From: Salminus brasiliensis
Lineage: Eukaryota; Chordata; Actinopteri; Characiformes; Bryconidae
Length of the DNA: 64,000 nt
NCBI RefSeq assembly: GCF_030463535.1
Contig: NC_132880.1
Location: forward strand, 32,976,342 to 33,040,341
Direction: 5' to 3'
Shown: positions 12,377 to 25,309 of the stretch, in pieces
Numbering within the stretch: the stretch's first letter is position 1
Layout: the number at the start of each line of letters is the position of its first letter
The notes under the pieces: generated by a model
What the model saw: only the letters and a program-made list of their open reading frames with translations
Told to the model about the DNA's origin: nothing
Database searches by the model: none
Made by a program: the position numbers and the translations under genes

Positions 12377-13672
12377 ATTACATGATGTTGCTGTTCTACA
12401 GGTCTCAAATAAATATGCCAGTGTGAAACACCGTTACTTTCACTAATTATACTTCTTGTGATGTGTTTTTTTTTATGTATTCAGGCTAGAAAGCTTGTCT
12501 GGCTCAAACAACACAGAACTGTATTGAGTTAACAGTGTTTGCTAGACGTCTCAGTGACTGTTATGACTAGTCATACCATTTACAGGGTATGTTGTAACAT
12601 TTGCACACAAGCTACTTTCATCTGAATTGTTAATAAACAAACTGTAGCGCTAGAAGCCAAACTCACAAGCAGAGTCAACTCTTACTCTTGCTCAAACACA
12701 TTTAAATTATTTGGAAAAGGCCAACAGTTAGTTTCCGGCTAACTGTTGGCCCCCCCCATATTGTAAAAAGAGTAGATATGTGAGTAGATATATATAAGCT
12801 GAATCTCCAGAGTGACTCCTGATTTGGGATGTAGCTGATCAGCGCCTTCGAGTCGACCTCAAGGCAGCCGAGGTGGAGCTACGTGGAGGCTGTTACCGTG
12901 GTGACTGGATGGGTAATTAATGTGGCAGACTGTGTGTGCTACTGAAAGAGCTCCCTGCCCTCCCCTGGCCTGTCGCACTTCTGGACCTCTAAAATTAGAG
13001 TCCAGCCAAGGGCAGGGCCCGGAGATGTACAGGGACCAGCAGAGCTACACGAGAAAGGAGAGGATAAGGGAAGAGAAGGAGGGGTTGAGCCTAACAAAGC
13101 AGGATAAAAGGAGCAGACAGGGTGCAAAACCTGTGGGTAGTAAGCAGAAAAGAGATGGAGGAGAGCGAGTGAGCATGTGGGAGCGAGAGTGATAAAGTGA
13201 GAAGGAAGGAGACGCGGAGGTGCCATTGCAGCTGAGGCACAGGGGACACGCTCAAGAGTGCCTAAAGCTCAGCAAAGTACAGCCATCAAATCCTCCACCA
13301 TCTCGCCTCACCACTCTGTCACACTGAAGCTATTTAACATGAAAATTGCTTCATACTGAGAACCAAATTGTTTTTGAGTGATTTGCTCCAGTGGCCAGAT
13401 AGAGTCTGGAGTCAAGTGCTCCTGTTAATGAGAGGCCACAAGTTACCATGTTAACAGAGATGAGAAGATGTAACAGTGCTGTGTGTGTGTGTGTGTGTAT
13501 ATGTGTGTGAGTGTGTGTAAAAGAAAACCATAGACCACAGAATTGACCTCAGATGAGCCTTCTTGTTTAGTTCAACCTCAAACCACAATAGAAACACGTT
13601 TTGAAAAGGCTGCTCTGGGATGAACCTGGAAACACAAGCCTTAGAGAAATGCAGTTATGTAAGCTTTACATA

Positions 13673-14860
13673 CAGTACCAGTCAAATATTTGGAAACACA
13701 AAGAAAGCTTTTTTTTCAGTGACCACAAAGTGTTAAACAAATATATCCTGTATTTTTCAATCCAGCCCCTCATATGCCTCAATTCAACTTTAGACTCTTT
13801 GAGCTCTATTAAGCAGCTTCATAAGAAGCCTCCTGGGATTCTATTCTTACTGGCTTGAAGAAGTTTCTTACACTCAATGAGATATCACAGCTGTCAAAAC
13901 AAGACTTTCTGTCTCTGAAAACACTTTCAATCATAACTTTCAGTGCAAATCAGTGTAAGGGGATTTTATTCCAAGTGAGCCTGGAGCATTTCTGTTAGTC
14001 AACATTTTAACACAATGTGACGGGCAGCTTATATTTTAATGTAATGTAGACAAAAATGACCAAAATTATGGATGGAATGAACCACTTGTTGCTTACCCAA
14101 GAAAATATTGGTGGAAGGTCACTATTCACTATTCATTAAAAGGTTCATTCTACAAATGGGGTGCCATTTCCACTTTGCAACTGTCTAGTTTTCATCGTAA
14201 GCAAACCTTTTATTAAATGTATAGATATTTTTAATACACGAAAAGATATGTTAGTCCATCAGAACATTTTTTTCTCACCTCAAACATAAGAACCTTACAA
14301 ACCTTGGTAATATAATGTGTTTTATTTAGACATAGGAACCATTTGTGTACCACCCCATCATGGACAATATGTAGACCATTAAATATATAAATACATACAT
14401 AAACGTTTTTCATTTTTTTCTTTTAGTAAAATGTCTTTATTTTGAAAACATCAATAGAACTATGTTGCATTTTTAGATTCTTAACCTTGAATTATAATTT
14501 TTGACATATCAATGACCTTGCTGTTTATTTATAATAAAAAATAATAAAAGAAATCAAAGAAATCACTTAAATAACAAATAAAAGTTATATTTATTTGATT
14601 AGTCCACAGAACAAGAATAGTATTCAGCATTACTTTGAATGGAACATTTTACTTTCTTTCCATCATTTCTTAACAAAATGACCCTGTGACAGGGGGGGGT
14701 TCACTGTGACGGGGTGGTACGGACAACCTGTCTCTGTATGTGATCTTTTCTTTTTATCAAAAAGTGCAAGTTATTTTCAAACTTTTAGAAACAAATATCT
14801 TTAAATTTATGACAAACACATCCAGTCAAGTGTGGACACACAAATTTTGTACTGGTAGTG
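13673..14860 (+). mobile_element. Tc1-like element remnant with inverted ends
   Basis: Left end CAGTACCAGTCAAATATTTG and right end ...TTTTGTACTGGTAGTG are imperfect inverted repeats of the salmonid-type Tc1 ends, next to TA. No intact transposase frame inside. Confidence 0.6.
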
Positions 14861-16986
14861 TAGTTGTTTGCGTATAAAGTCCCTGTTAAGCAGCCAAGAG
14901 TATACAATCAGGGCAAATATGAGTCTCTGCAGACCAAAAGGTGGGCGTGCCAAAAGGTGATTTATGTGAAGGGGTGAGTTTTTTTTTTATTGAAAGAAAA
15001 TTACGTGCATGGTTCCATCTAGTCTCGACACACTTCGTTACTGTCACCCATCTTTTCACACACCCACTGTCCATTGGAATACGCCCCCTTTAGTCCAACT
15101 GAGTATCAAAAATGGCCAAACCGGCAATTAAACCAACAGTCTACGGACATCGATTTGTAGCCAGGAACGTCCAGCTAACTGAGGCTCAAATCACACAGTC
15201 TGTAAGAGGATAGCGCCGCATTAACTAGTTGATTAATAAATCCACTAGTTGGCGCTGTGGGCTGCACTCCACTAGTTGAGGACAGAGCCTGATATACAGC
15301 AGTGGGGAAAAAAACACAATCCGCTAAAGTCCTTATTTGTGTGGAAATACTAACATTTTTTATTTGACTGATAAAACGACCAAGACCACAGACTGTTTAG
15401 CAGAATGTCTTCAAGAAAATGAAGCAGTATGTCAGGCTGTAAATCCTGAGGATATTTTATTTACTTGCTACTGGATGCTTCAAACTAAATTCAGGAATCC
15501 ATATGGGGTCATACCATGACAGTATAAATGCTTTCCAGTTTAGCATCTATATCTCTCTCTCCGAAAAGCTCATTGGTATGAGGAAATGACAATTACTTGC
15601 TACTAGCATTTAATCATTTAAATTCTCAGTGAGAAGTGAGATTGTAAAAGCCAGCTGTGCAACCCAGCATGCAGAGGCGCTGTGTAAATAGAACTATTAT
15701 TACTATCATTATTAGTATGAATGCTGTTGTTTTCCCCATATTCCCCAGTAAATACCGCTACCGATGACATTCATTTTGCACTAGCACCAAAATAGCATGC
15801 ATTAAAGTAACTGCATAGTCTGTACAGTAATATTAAACCTGAATACCTGATTGTAAAAACCTTGTGAAACCTGAACTATCATTTATCAAATACGGCACAG
15901 TGTTTCTGTGTGGACTGGTTTAAAAGAACCACCTGAAAAGCAAGTTACCAATCTATACTGCTGCAATTACAGTCTGCTGTGACACGCGGTCAATATCACA
16001 GTGATTCATATGCGAGTTTGTTCGTCACAATGAGACAAAATACTTCCACAAGAGAAAATGTCTCGGCTTCTGTATCTAATAGACGATGCTTTATATGATG
16101 AGAAAATGATGGCGCCTACTTGCCCCCAGAGTGCACAGTGCTGGATGAAGAGTAGGGCTAAATGTCTCATTGATCTCTGTCTGCCACAGCACAGGAAACC
16201 CGAGAGTGCATGCTCCAACAGTGAATACACATTCCATTAAAATGTCTAGACTTAAGCTATAACCGCTCTCAAAAGAGCATGGTCATTCAATAGGCCTGCT
16301 TTCAGTAGAACATAACTTTTTAAGTGCAGAATGAGTCAGGTTTTCTGGAAGGGAGGAAAGGAAATTTGAGGGGGGGGAAAAGCTTCAAACGAGCACACGT
16401 TAGTCCGATCTCATTTTTTATTTCCACCTTTTTTCTGGTTCAGAACATATCACCAAGCACAGCAACCTGTTTCTCAGCAGGGCTACTGATTTTTGGAGAA
16501 ATATCCATCAGCCTTTTATAGCTGCCCTACTTCGACTAGATTGGGTGTCAGGGAGTACGTCAGGGCTTCAGCAGAAAACTTGCATCTGCGGTAAGCTGGC
16601 TGTAGCATTACAAGAACAGAGCACAGAGGGTTTCAAGAGTTTAAAGCATGGCAGAATTATCAGCATTATAAGACCCTTCTTTTCCAGTCCTTAGTTTCTG
16701 GAATGACTGACATTAAAGCAGCAATACCAATGCATTGAAACCTATTTATAGACTATGTGGACTGTTCTCGTAATTCATTTTTGACAGTAATTATTCATTT
16801 ACTCCCTGCAGCTGCTTCAATTGTATCAACATTTAAACAAAGTATTAAAGACAAATGAGTGTGAGCAGTGCCAATTCATCTCCAGAGTCGCGTTTTCTCG
16901 ATCCAGAAAGCCAGAGGGGTAATGACAGAATTAGAGCAATATCAATACCTTTCAAGGAGAAGCTGGCCTACCATAGCTTTTCACTT

Positions 16987-17108
16987 GTTACATTTACATT
17001 TACATTCATGGCATTTAGCTGACGCTCTTATCCAGAGCGACTTACAAGGTTACTCGTATTACAGAGGTGGGCCAACCTAGTGTTGGGAGTCTTGCCCAAG
17101 GACTCTTA
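16987..17108 (+). repeat. fish interspersed repeat with CTCTTATCCAGAGCGACTTAC core
   Basis: Core GGCATTTAGCTGACGCTCTT followed by ATCCAGAGCGACTTAC. Degenerate relatives are at 21,953-22,020 and 49,043-49,112. Confidence 0.6.
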
Positions 17109-18894
17109 TTGGTGTAGCGCAGACTTGTTCAACCAAGTCTGTATAACGTACTTCTCTCAAAAGAGGAAATCACTTTTGAGCCTTTTACATTACGTATCCG
17201 TATGCAGAAGAAGAGTCCAGTGGGAGGTTGAGGGTAAAGCAGCCAAAACTGAGGTGTCCAACCATACTCCTAGAAGGCCATTCAAGCCAAACTCCACATT
17301 GCCAAACTCAACACACTTCTTCTAGAGCTAAGGCAGAGACCTTTAGAAGGCTTAGGTAATAACAGTGTTTCATTTCAAAATTTGCAAACGTGGCTTACAG
17401 GGCCAGAAACACAGGCGCACTTCCAGTTCCTTCCAGCTTCTCCCATGCATTAGCAGTCCTAAGGGAGCACAAATCAAGCGTATCAAGGTTAAGTTACCAT
17501 TTCTGTGATACAAAAACCTCTTTTCCCTGAAATGGTAGGAGAAGGTTCATAACTTTAACTTCTTAAAAGGCCCCTAGAAATGGAAAACTATATTTACCAT
17601 GGCAAATGTGACTAACGGGTGTTCAGTACATTGAAAGTGACATAACATGAGCCTCAAACACTGTTGTCTCTTAATCCAGCATAACCAAAACAACCGTAAA
17701 AGGGCAAATCCAAAACCCAGTCAATTTCGAACACTTTCGAACCCTGCAAGGTAGTCAAACGCAACATCTGGGAGAATATGGTGCTTTTAATGATGAAAGA
17801 GCAGCACTTCTAGACTATGCTAGTTATCCAAAAACAGGTTGCTACATGAACTAGGCCATGTGACTGGGGCTTTAACTGTGCCAGTGTCCGCAAAAGGAGA
17901 GCCCAAAGCCGGTGAAGCGAGTGAGCACTGTGCTAGGCTAAAAAAAAAAGCTAATGCTAGGCAACTGGTTATTTCCACCTCTTCTCTCTAACTCTTGGTC
18001 TCCACAAACAAACAAGACTACCTTAGACAAAAGCGTCATGCGAGGAAGCCAAAATCCAGGAAACCAAGTCTAGTACCGCGCTAGACTAAAAGCTACTGCT
18101 AGCAGACTGGCTAGAATCTCTTTAGCTAGTTAATCGCACAATGAACTGAGGACACCAAAGGTACAGAGACACTATCCAGTAAGACTCTGGAATAATGCTG
18201 TGTTCCATTTGCCTTGGATGTCAGATACTGTTGACGTCACACCTGAGTTGACCACGTATCAGGTAGTCATTCTGGTAATTGTACAGTATTTCACACACAA
18301 CATTTCTAAATAACATCGTCTAAAAAACTTTTTACCACATCTTACATCATCTAAAAACAGTTTGTTGTAGATTATATTTTGACAATCCTTTACCAGTGTT
18401 TTATGGTGGTTAAGCAATATGAGATGCTTAAGCAATACTATTATGTTAGCAATACAAGTTAATAACAATGCTGTTATGATGTTGATAATGTTGTTGAGGC
18501 TCTCCCAAATTTCTGAGAAGGAAATCTCACTTGTGGAGGCATTGCAGCTAAAATCTTCCATTTGAACCAACAGTGGTAAAATTATTATATTATATATTAT
18601 TATATATTACATATTATTATATTTATACAACAAATAATTAAAAATACTGAATAAATGCATTCTACAGCACTTTTATACTGCAGGCTTCACGGCTGTTTCT
18701 TTCTAGAAGCAGTATAAGCAGTCAATTAGGGCACTAAACCACAAGACCCATGGCAAACACCAATTGTGTGTAAAAATGAATAAATAAGCATTACTTTCAA
18801 AGTTTACTAAATAATATGACTCAGGTATGTGGTCCCTCAAATGGTCAAGAAGAGCCTAGGCAGACTTAGCATTCAGTTCAGACCATGCCTTCAA

Positions 18895-19090
18895 CATACG
18901 ATTGTAGAATAAGAAGAGATGTGATGACTGCAGGACGGGAGAGAACTCTGAGAACCTGGGTTGAAGATTTTGAGCTAGCAGGCCTGACCCTCTTTTGATG
19001 AACGTAGGTAGGACTGGTTAATAAAAAGATGAGATGAGGTGGTGTGATGCAAAAACTCTGTCAAGGGACACAGAAAATAGGGATGGAAAT
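18895..19090 (+). repeat. unclassified repeat family R2, copy 1
   Basis: Shares GGGAGAGAACTC, TGAGCTAGCAGGCC(TGACC) and GGGACACAGAA with copies near 51,565 and 62,750. Confidence 0.5.
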
Positions 19091-19617
19091 TTACAGGACA
19101 TTAGACTGTATGTTCTAACCTTAGGCGGCCCTTTTCCTCCTTCCCCTCCAGTTATAATTAAGATTCTTCGTAATTATTTAGCATCTAATAATCCAATATC
19201 TAATAATTCAAAATCTACTAAAACACTAATGAGAAAGTTTAATATGGTCTTCTGTAATACTGATGTGTAATAAAGTAATAAAAGAGTAATGTATAGGGTA
19301 ACTGAAGTATGGGCCCACATACAGATTCTTGCAGTAAGGCCTTAATGTATGTTGATGTAGTACGACTTTATTCCACATCATTTTGGGCTAATTTTATTGG
19401 TGCATTCATCATGGCATAGAACATAAAACCGTGCTGTTACCAAGTAGCACCTTCTAAAAAAAAAAAAAAAACAGTAATATTCAGGGGGTGTTTTAGACTA
19501 CTTCTTGTACTGGTGCAGACAGAATTTTGAGGGGCACATCTGCTTGTGTAATAATGTTACTACTAATAATATGTTAATATTAATAATATTTTAATAATAA
19601 TGGTATGTATCCCTGCT

Positions 19618-19765
19618 GTAAAATCCAGCTGGTTTCAGATGGTCTAAACTGGTCTTTGATGGTCAAGTTGGTTAAAAAGCTGGTCATCCAGATGAAAACA
19701 TCTAAGAGCTAAGCTGGTCAACCATCTTAACCAGCTTGACCAGCTTGAGCTGGCCAGGCCGTTTA
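19618..19765. repeat. CCAGCT/AGCTGG palindromic repeat
   Basis: Many GCTGGT and ACCAGC words arranged as an imperfect long palindrome. A relative is at 56,105-56,300. Confidence 0.55.
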
Positions 19766-21333
19766 TAAATATAAATGATATATATAAAAAAATATGTAAT
19801 ATTACTGTTAAAGACATGCATGAATTTTCTTTTTCCAGAATAAAAAAAGTTGAAATGTGATTTTGTCTTTGCATCATCAATTCTTGGCTAGGTCAGTTCA
19901 TAGCTAGATACCACAAGCATTCCTGTTGGCTGTATTGGCTATTTCACAACGCTCATTTTGCTACTATAAGTGGATATAGCAAAAACATGCAGCTATGAAC
20001 TATCATTACCTTGTCTGTTTTGAGACTGACGTTCCTTATATATTTGCAAGTGTCCATGCATTACCCATGCAAAAATAAAAAATAAACAAATCCATAGACA
20101 GGGAAAATGCTGGAGGACATTCACACCCAGCATTGCTGCACAAGTTAAGGGCACAGGGTAGCATTTGATGTTAAAACACCATTCTCGTAGTAAGCTAATT
20201 GAACCAAAAAAATATCCATGCATTTTTTGTGCAAAAAAATAAACTGGCTCTGACTGAAGTTTTTGGAAAGACGCTGGGGCATTATGGGAAATGTAGTGTG
20301 TTTAGTGACTTTGCATGGCATGCCATGTAGTTCTCCTCAACAATACAGGATAAAATTGACTTTTTACTGCTGTGATTGTAGTGGGACACAGCAAGTTTTT
20401 ACTGGAATAGATTTCTTTTTAAAATCTATGGTAAATTCAGTTAATCACTAGTTTACTGCAGGACAGTACAGTACATCTCAAATTATGAGAGATTACTGCA
20501 AATATTATGAGAGATGAAAGTATTCTAGACTATGTTTGATGCATTATATATATAATGATACAGCATTACTACAGCTCTTTAATTGTAAAGGGTGTAAACA
20601 AATATGGCAGCGATAACATGCATAATAATCCTGCAAGGTGCACAAACAGGAAGCAGGTGAAAAATAACATTTCTGACCTCAGCACTTATCACTCCACACT
20701 CACACTTAGCATGCAAAAATGTGTTAGCAAAGAGGAGAAAGCCAAATCACAAGCTAAGATTCAACCTTAATGCTAAGTGTCATATATGCCATTCACCCCA
20801 GTCTGACAGACATCTCCCCTGCAGCTGTAGGCCACACACATTCCAACTCATTCTCTGTAAAATGGCATACATGAAATCATTAGCTGCAGAACGATGGCCT
20901 GAATATTGAGTTTTTCTGGAGAGCTTTCCACTTTTCCCCCAGCAGAAACAGAAATGTATTATTTCCATTATCTGCTTTTGTGGCTTCTCATTATACCGAG
21001 GCCCATTTGCAGATTGGGCAGCCTCCTACCCACACATACGCACGGCTGTTCAATGTAGCTTGAGCGCACGCTAATGCTTATTAAAATCTTCGGTGAGAAG
21101 TGATTTGTGTCTAATATAATAACGTTGAGTTCCTGTTAGCCAGTCAGCAGTCAGGCCTACCTCTAAGGGACTGACACTCTGTCATCAACAGTAATTGGTT
21201 GGAATGACACACCTGTGTTCAGCAGGGAAAAATGCTAAGGGGCATTCACACACTAGACCCAGACCCAGCATTGCTGCACAGGTTTAGAGCACAGGGTAGC
21301 ATCATTCTGGCCATGATTGGCAGTGAGTTAATT

Positions 21334-21366
21334 GAAGAAAAAAAAAAAGAAAAAGAAAAAAAAAAA

Positions 21367-21401
<35 letters not shown>

Positions 21402-21408
21402 TACACAC
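21334..21408. repeat. A-rich, (TA)n and (CA)n run
   Basis: A-rich stretch with G interruptions, then about 10 TA units, then about 8 CA units. Confidence 0.9.
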
Positions 21409-21952
21409 TAACCTGCAACACCCCTTTTAGAGTTTGGTATTGATAAAAAGTAGGCCTGTTTTTTGGTTGAAATTTTTTTAAACACGAACGATTGAATTTC
21501 CAATGGTGGTTCATTTTGGACACTGCGATTTAGTCCAAAATCCTCGGAACCAGTGGTGGCTTTTTTCAAACTGCTGGTCTTGCATGTAGTTACTGATTAG
21601 CAATCCTTAGGGTGAAATAAAGGCATAAAAGTATAAATAGTTAAACCTCAAGACAATAAGGTGCTAATACATGCCATTGCAGTTTGACATCATGCAGTAG
21701 GATGCTTTTCTTCCAGTCTCATGACAACCCTACATGAAGGCCAAACTGAACAAAAGTTATTTACCCTCACCCTGCTACATCTACTTAAATAGGTTAATTC
21801 CTTGCCTGTTTTTTCAGGAATTTTTGTGATTGCCAGCAAAGACTGTTTGCATTTAAACTGAAGCTGACTGTTGACTTTACAGAATACTCTTCACTTTCAC
21901 AACCGAGTGCGAAACCGTGGCACACTTTTGGATCCTGAAATCACAACACTTA

Positions 21953-22020
21953 CATTGCATTTAAGGCATTTAGCACAAGCTTTTATCCTGTAAAAGTGGC
22001 TTACAGAAGTAGTGCAAAGG
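21953..22020 (+). repeat. degenerate copy of the 16,987 repeat
   Basis: GCATTTAAGGCATTTAGC, then CTTTTATCCTG and GTGGCTTACAG match the core with changes. Confidence 0.45.
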
Positions 22021-22223
22021 CTGTAACTGAGGTTCTGAGCAGTATAACTGCAACTGACAATCTCATGCCAACAACTCAAACATGTCCATTTGCAAAATAC
22101 TCTTGTATAGTAGAAGGGCTAAAAAAAAACAGTAGGATCTCTTCATAGAACTTAACAGACACAGTTAAGTTACACTACACTACACAGAGGCCAGTTACAC
22201 TAAAATTTCCATATTTAGCAGAC

Positions 22224-22307
22224 CCTGGCCAAGGCGGCCACAAAAAGAATTGTACCAGCATGATCTCTCATGCTGGTACAATTCTTTTTGTGGCCGCCTT
22301 GGCCAGG
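22224..22307. repeat. perfect 40-bp inverted repeat with 4-nt loop
   Basis: Arms 22224-22263 and 22268-22307 are exact reverse complements around TCTC. The pairing stops at 22223/22308. Each arm contains GGCCnnnnnGGCC. No open frame or known repeat family is recognised. Confidence 0.95.
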
Positions 22308-24273
22308 TGTCCGATGTCCAAGTTTCACTCAAAGACTATTAGGCTTTTTGCATTGATAAAAGAATCACATCTATATGGAGAATCACTGTAATTCCCAATG
22401 CAGACACCATGTTTAATAGGATTTTATTAATAAACTGTACATTAAGAAACTAGTGTACAGGCATTTGCCTGTGCCACACAATCACAGTGCATCAACTGAG
22501 CGCACATGGCTTTAAACGGAAAACAGGTCATGCGGTACACTCCCATTCAAAAGGATAGCTTTGGCGCAGGAGCAAGATGGAAATTACCATGGCAATTAAA
22601 CATGAAGACGAGGACAGCGCACAGACACACAGGCCAGTTAGTTCCACATTAGCATGCACGCTGCTCTGAGTGAGTATGCGTGCATGTACGTGTGTGTGTA
22701 AAGGTGGTGGGGGAGTGAGGGCATTAATCTGAGGTAGACAAGGAGGCTGGAACGAGAATGAGTTTTTCATGGTCAAGAAAACGGTAGAAAACACCACCAC
22801 AGACACGACAATGAAAACACAATGGTCATTTTATGGACAGCAATGAGTGTGCTTGAAAACGCCTTAATGAGGTGAACATAAAAAAAAAAAAAAAAAAAAA
22901 ACAACGAATACATTACGAAGACAATAATTGCCCAGACGCACTTCCATTGTGTGACCACACAAACACACGCACACCGCTGAAGGCTGTAGGACAAGTAAGC
23001 CCTTTTCTGCCCCAGCTCAATAAGTGCCTGCTGCTGCATGCTTTGGCAGCATCACCAAGGAGAACATTGATTTCCTTTTTTCTTTCCTTTTTAAGATGTG
23101 CCGATGCACTTTGCAAGCACTCCGCTTTGGCGTTCTTGAAAGATGTCCAACAGAACTTCTGCTCAACTCCATCTGTGCAGCTCTGTGTACGCTTTCCGGA
23201 AAAGTGGTGGTGGTCAAAAGTTTGCTTCTACACAGCAAAGCAACAGCATTCCCTGTAGGAAAGTGAGGGCAATCAAATCAGAAAAACTGGCAAGAGCATT
23301 TTCAGACTGATCCCTCCCTAAATTGGGACACCCCTCTTTATGAATGAATGATCAATTTAGCCGAATTAAAACGCATACAGATACATAAGTGTTCAAAGAC
23401 AAGCACAGCCAGTAGAACAGGACACTTCGGAGGAGCTGAGCATGAGCCTGTTCATCATCTTGAAAGATGGGGCTCCATCTAGTTCCTTTGGGATCAGCTT
23501 AAGTGGTGTTTGAGATCCAGAGAGAACTTATCATCCAGAACTGGCTCAATGCTAGGTCCCAAGAGAAAAGACTCCCCTAAGGAGTTGTTACTTCAGCAAA
23601 GGGAGGAAATAATTTCTTTTTAAAACTATTGACTTTGGAAGGATAGGATATAGTGAATTAACTTCAGCGGGCTGGAAGACAGGATTATGTTTGACAGAAT
23701 AACTTGTGTAGAGTAGGGCCACTCACCCTTAAAAGTGCTATATTTCTTTAAAATAAATAAATAAATAAATAAAAAATAAAATAAAAATAAAATAAAATGA
23801 GGTTTTAAGACTTTGAATTCAAGCAGTGAGCAGGATCTTTCCTCTATGTTTTAGGGGTTTCTGTCTAAAGCCGCTACTCTTGATCATTGCCATTCCATTC
23901 CTGACTAGAGATAGTAGTGCATGGAACAGTAATACAGATGGGGGTCCAACAGATCTTCTATACTCAGCATAAAAACACTTTCCAAATAAAAGCTATAAAT
24001 ATCCCACAGTAGTTACATTTATCTCTTAGCCTATTCCAAAAAACACCTCAGACATTTAACAGGACATAAACTGATGAGCTGGCACAATTTGTTGGACTTT
24101 GCTAAACCAGGCATCAACAGTACTTCTGTTGTCAACTCACCATTTCAGCCATAATCTCCAAATCCAGAGATCATGTGAAAAATAAGGTGGGTTGCTTAAA
24201 GAAGTGAGGTCTGTTGAACACTTTAGCATAATCAGCAACGCACTTTAAAACCCTGATATAAAAAAATACTAAC
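22308..24273. other. no gene seen
   Basis: An A run at 22,880-22,900 and overlapping short frames on both strands around 22,870-23,270; none resembles a known protein. Confidence 0.5.
23750..23800. repeat. (AAAT)n low-complexity tract
   Basis: Repeated AAATA/AAAAT units within an A-rich stretch. Confidence 0.85.
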
Positions 24274-24339
24274 CTGAGAAGAGAGTTCAAGCTGGCGTAA
24301 AGCTCAACTCCGTGCCGGGATCTCTTGAGGAACCATTCC
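24274..24339 (-). other. candidate unannotated exon downstream of khdrbs1
   Basis: On the minus strand, a pyrimidine-rich acceptor (TTTTCTCTTCCCTTAG) and a good donor (CAG|GTTAGT) bracket 66 nt. The segment is a multiple of three and open in the frame that reads WFLKRSRHGVELYASLNSLL. It lies about 1 kb past the khdrbs1 poly(A) signal. It could be an alternative 3' exon of khdrbs1, part of another transcript, or chance. A second donor-like site (GAG|GTAAGA, about 25073) lies between it and the 3' UTR. I do not recognise the peptide. Confidence 0.35.
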
Positions 24340-25309
24340 CTAAGGGAAGAGAAAACACTCTCTGAACTCGGCATCAAACAACAAACTGACAGTCATGTAA
24401 TATAAAAAAAATAAATATAGAACACATGCAGTCTATGAAGAAGGTATAGGTCATGCAACTCAAGCTTTTCAAGAACTTCTCCTTAAAGGCATTTGGAAAA
24501 TTTATCAAGTTTCATGTAGATTATGCAAAAGAAAAGAAAAAGTAGCAGCAGCTTTACCAACAGACACCGATACAGTACTAAAAGCTTTTAGCAAGAGTTG
24601 CATTACAGTTCTAATCTGATGTGTTAGTATATCAACATATTTTGAAGAAAAAAAATCTATTACTGTGTGATTGAGTTTTTACTTTTATTTTTGTGACTGA
24701 AGCGTTTAATTCATTACACGGCAAGAGGTTTATGTAAATGTAAGACATGACACACTATCCAAGTACAAATTTAGGGTTAGAGCTACCTTTACAAGGCTGC
24801 ACTTACGGTTTAATCAGTCCTCTCCTTGTCTAGGTCATTACTTTCATTAATAAAATCAGCTTCAAACTTGACAAAATATGAACCCTGAAAGCTAACCCTT
24901 ATTAAATTCTGTTATTTCAAGCTAGTCAATACATTTCCCAGAGTAAGATAAAAAATAAAACGTCATTCAAGAAAAGTTTTATACATACCCAAGCACCGAA
25001 TGCTTAGCTCTCTAAAGACATTAGGAAGCTATCCAGGTTATTTTAAAAGGCACAGGTCTTACCTCTAGGGTCCTTTTTAAGTATAAAGAGAGAGAGAAAG
25101 ATTAAAGTTGCGCTTTTTTTAAATCAAATGAAACACTTTAAACAGAGTCCTTTAGTGTGGTTTACGTCTCCAGTCTACATGCATTGGTTTAAATTTAAAA
25201 TCTGTTTTGAAGATGAAGAAAGGTTGATGTAACTGAAGGTTATAAGTTATTTAAAAGGGCATTTCAGCTTTTATAATGACAGGAAAAGAAAAATAAACCA
25301 GGTTAAAGT

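Larger units (their letters stand above)
14861..22223. other. no gene seen, scattered repeats
   Basis: Contains repeats listed separately and a direct duplication (about 20,110-20,170 and 21,235-21,305). Frames are short. 16,040-16,240 and 20,940-21,130 are less repetitive and could be conserved non-coding DNA, which cannot be judged without alignment. Confidence 0.5.
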
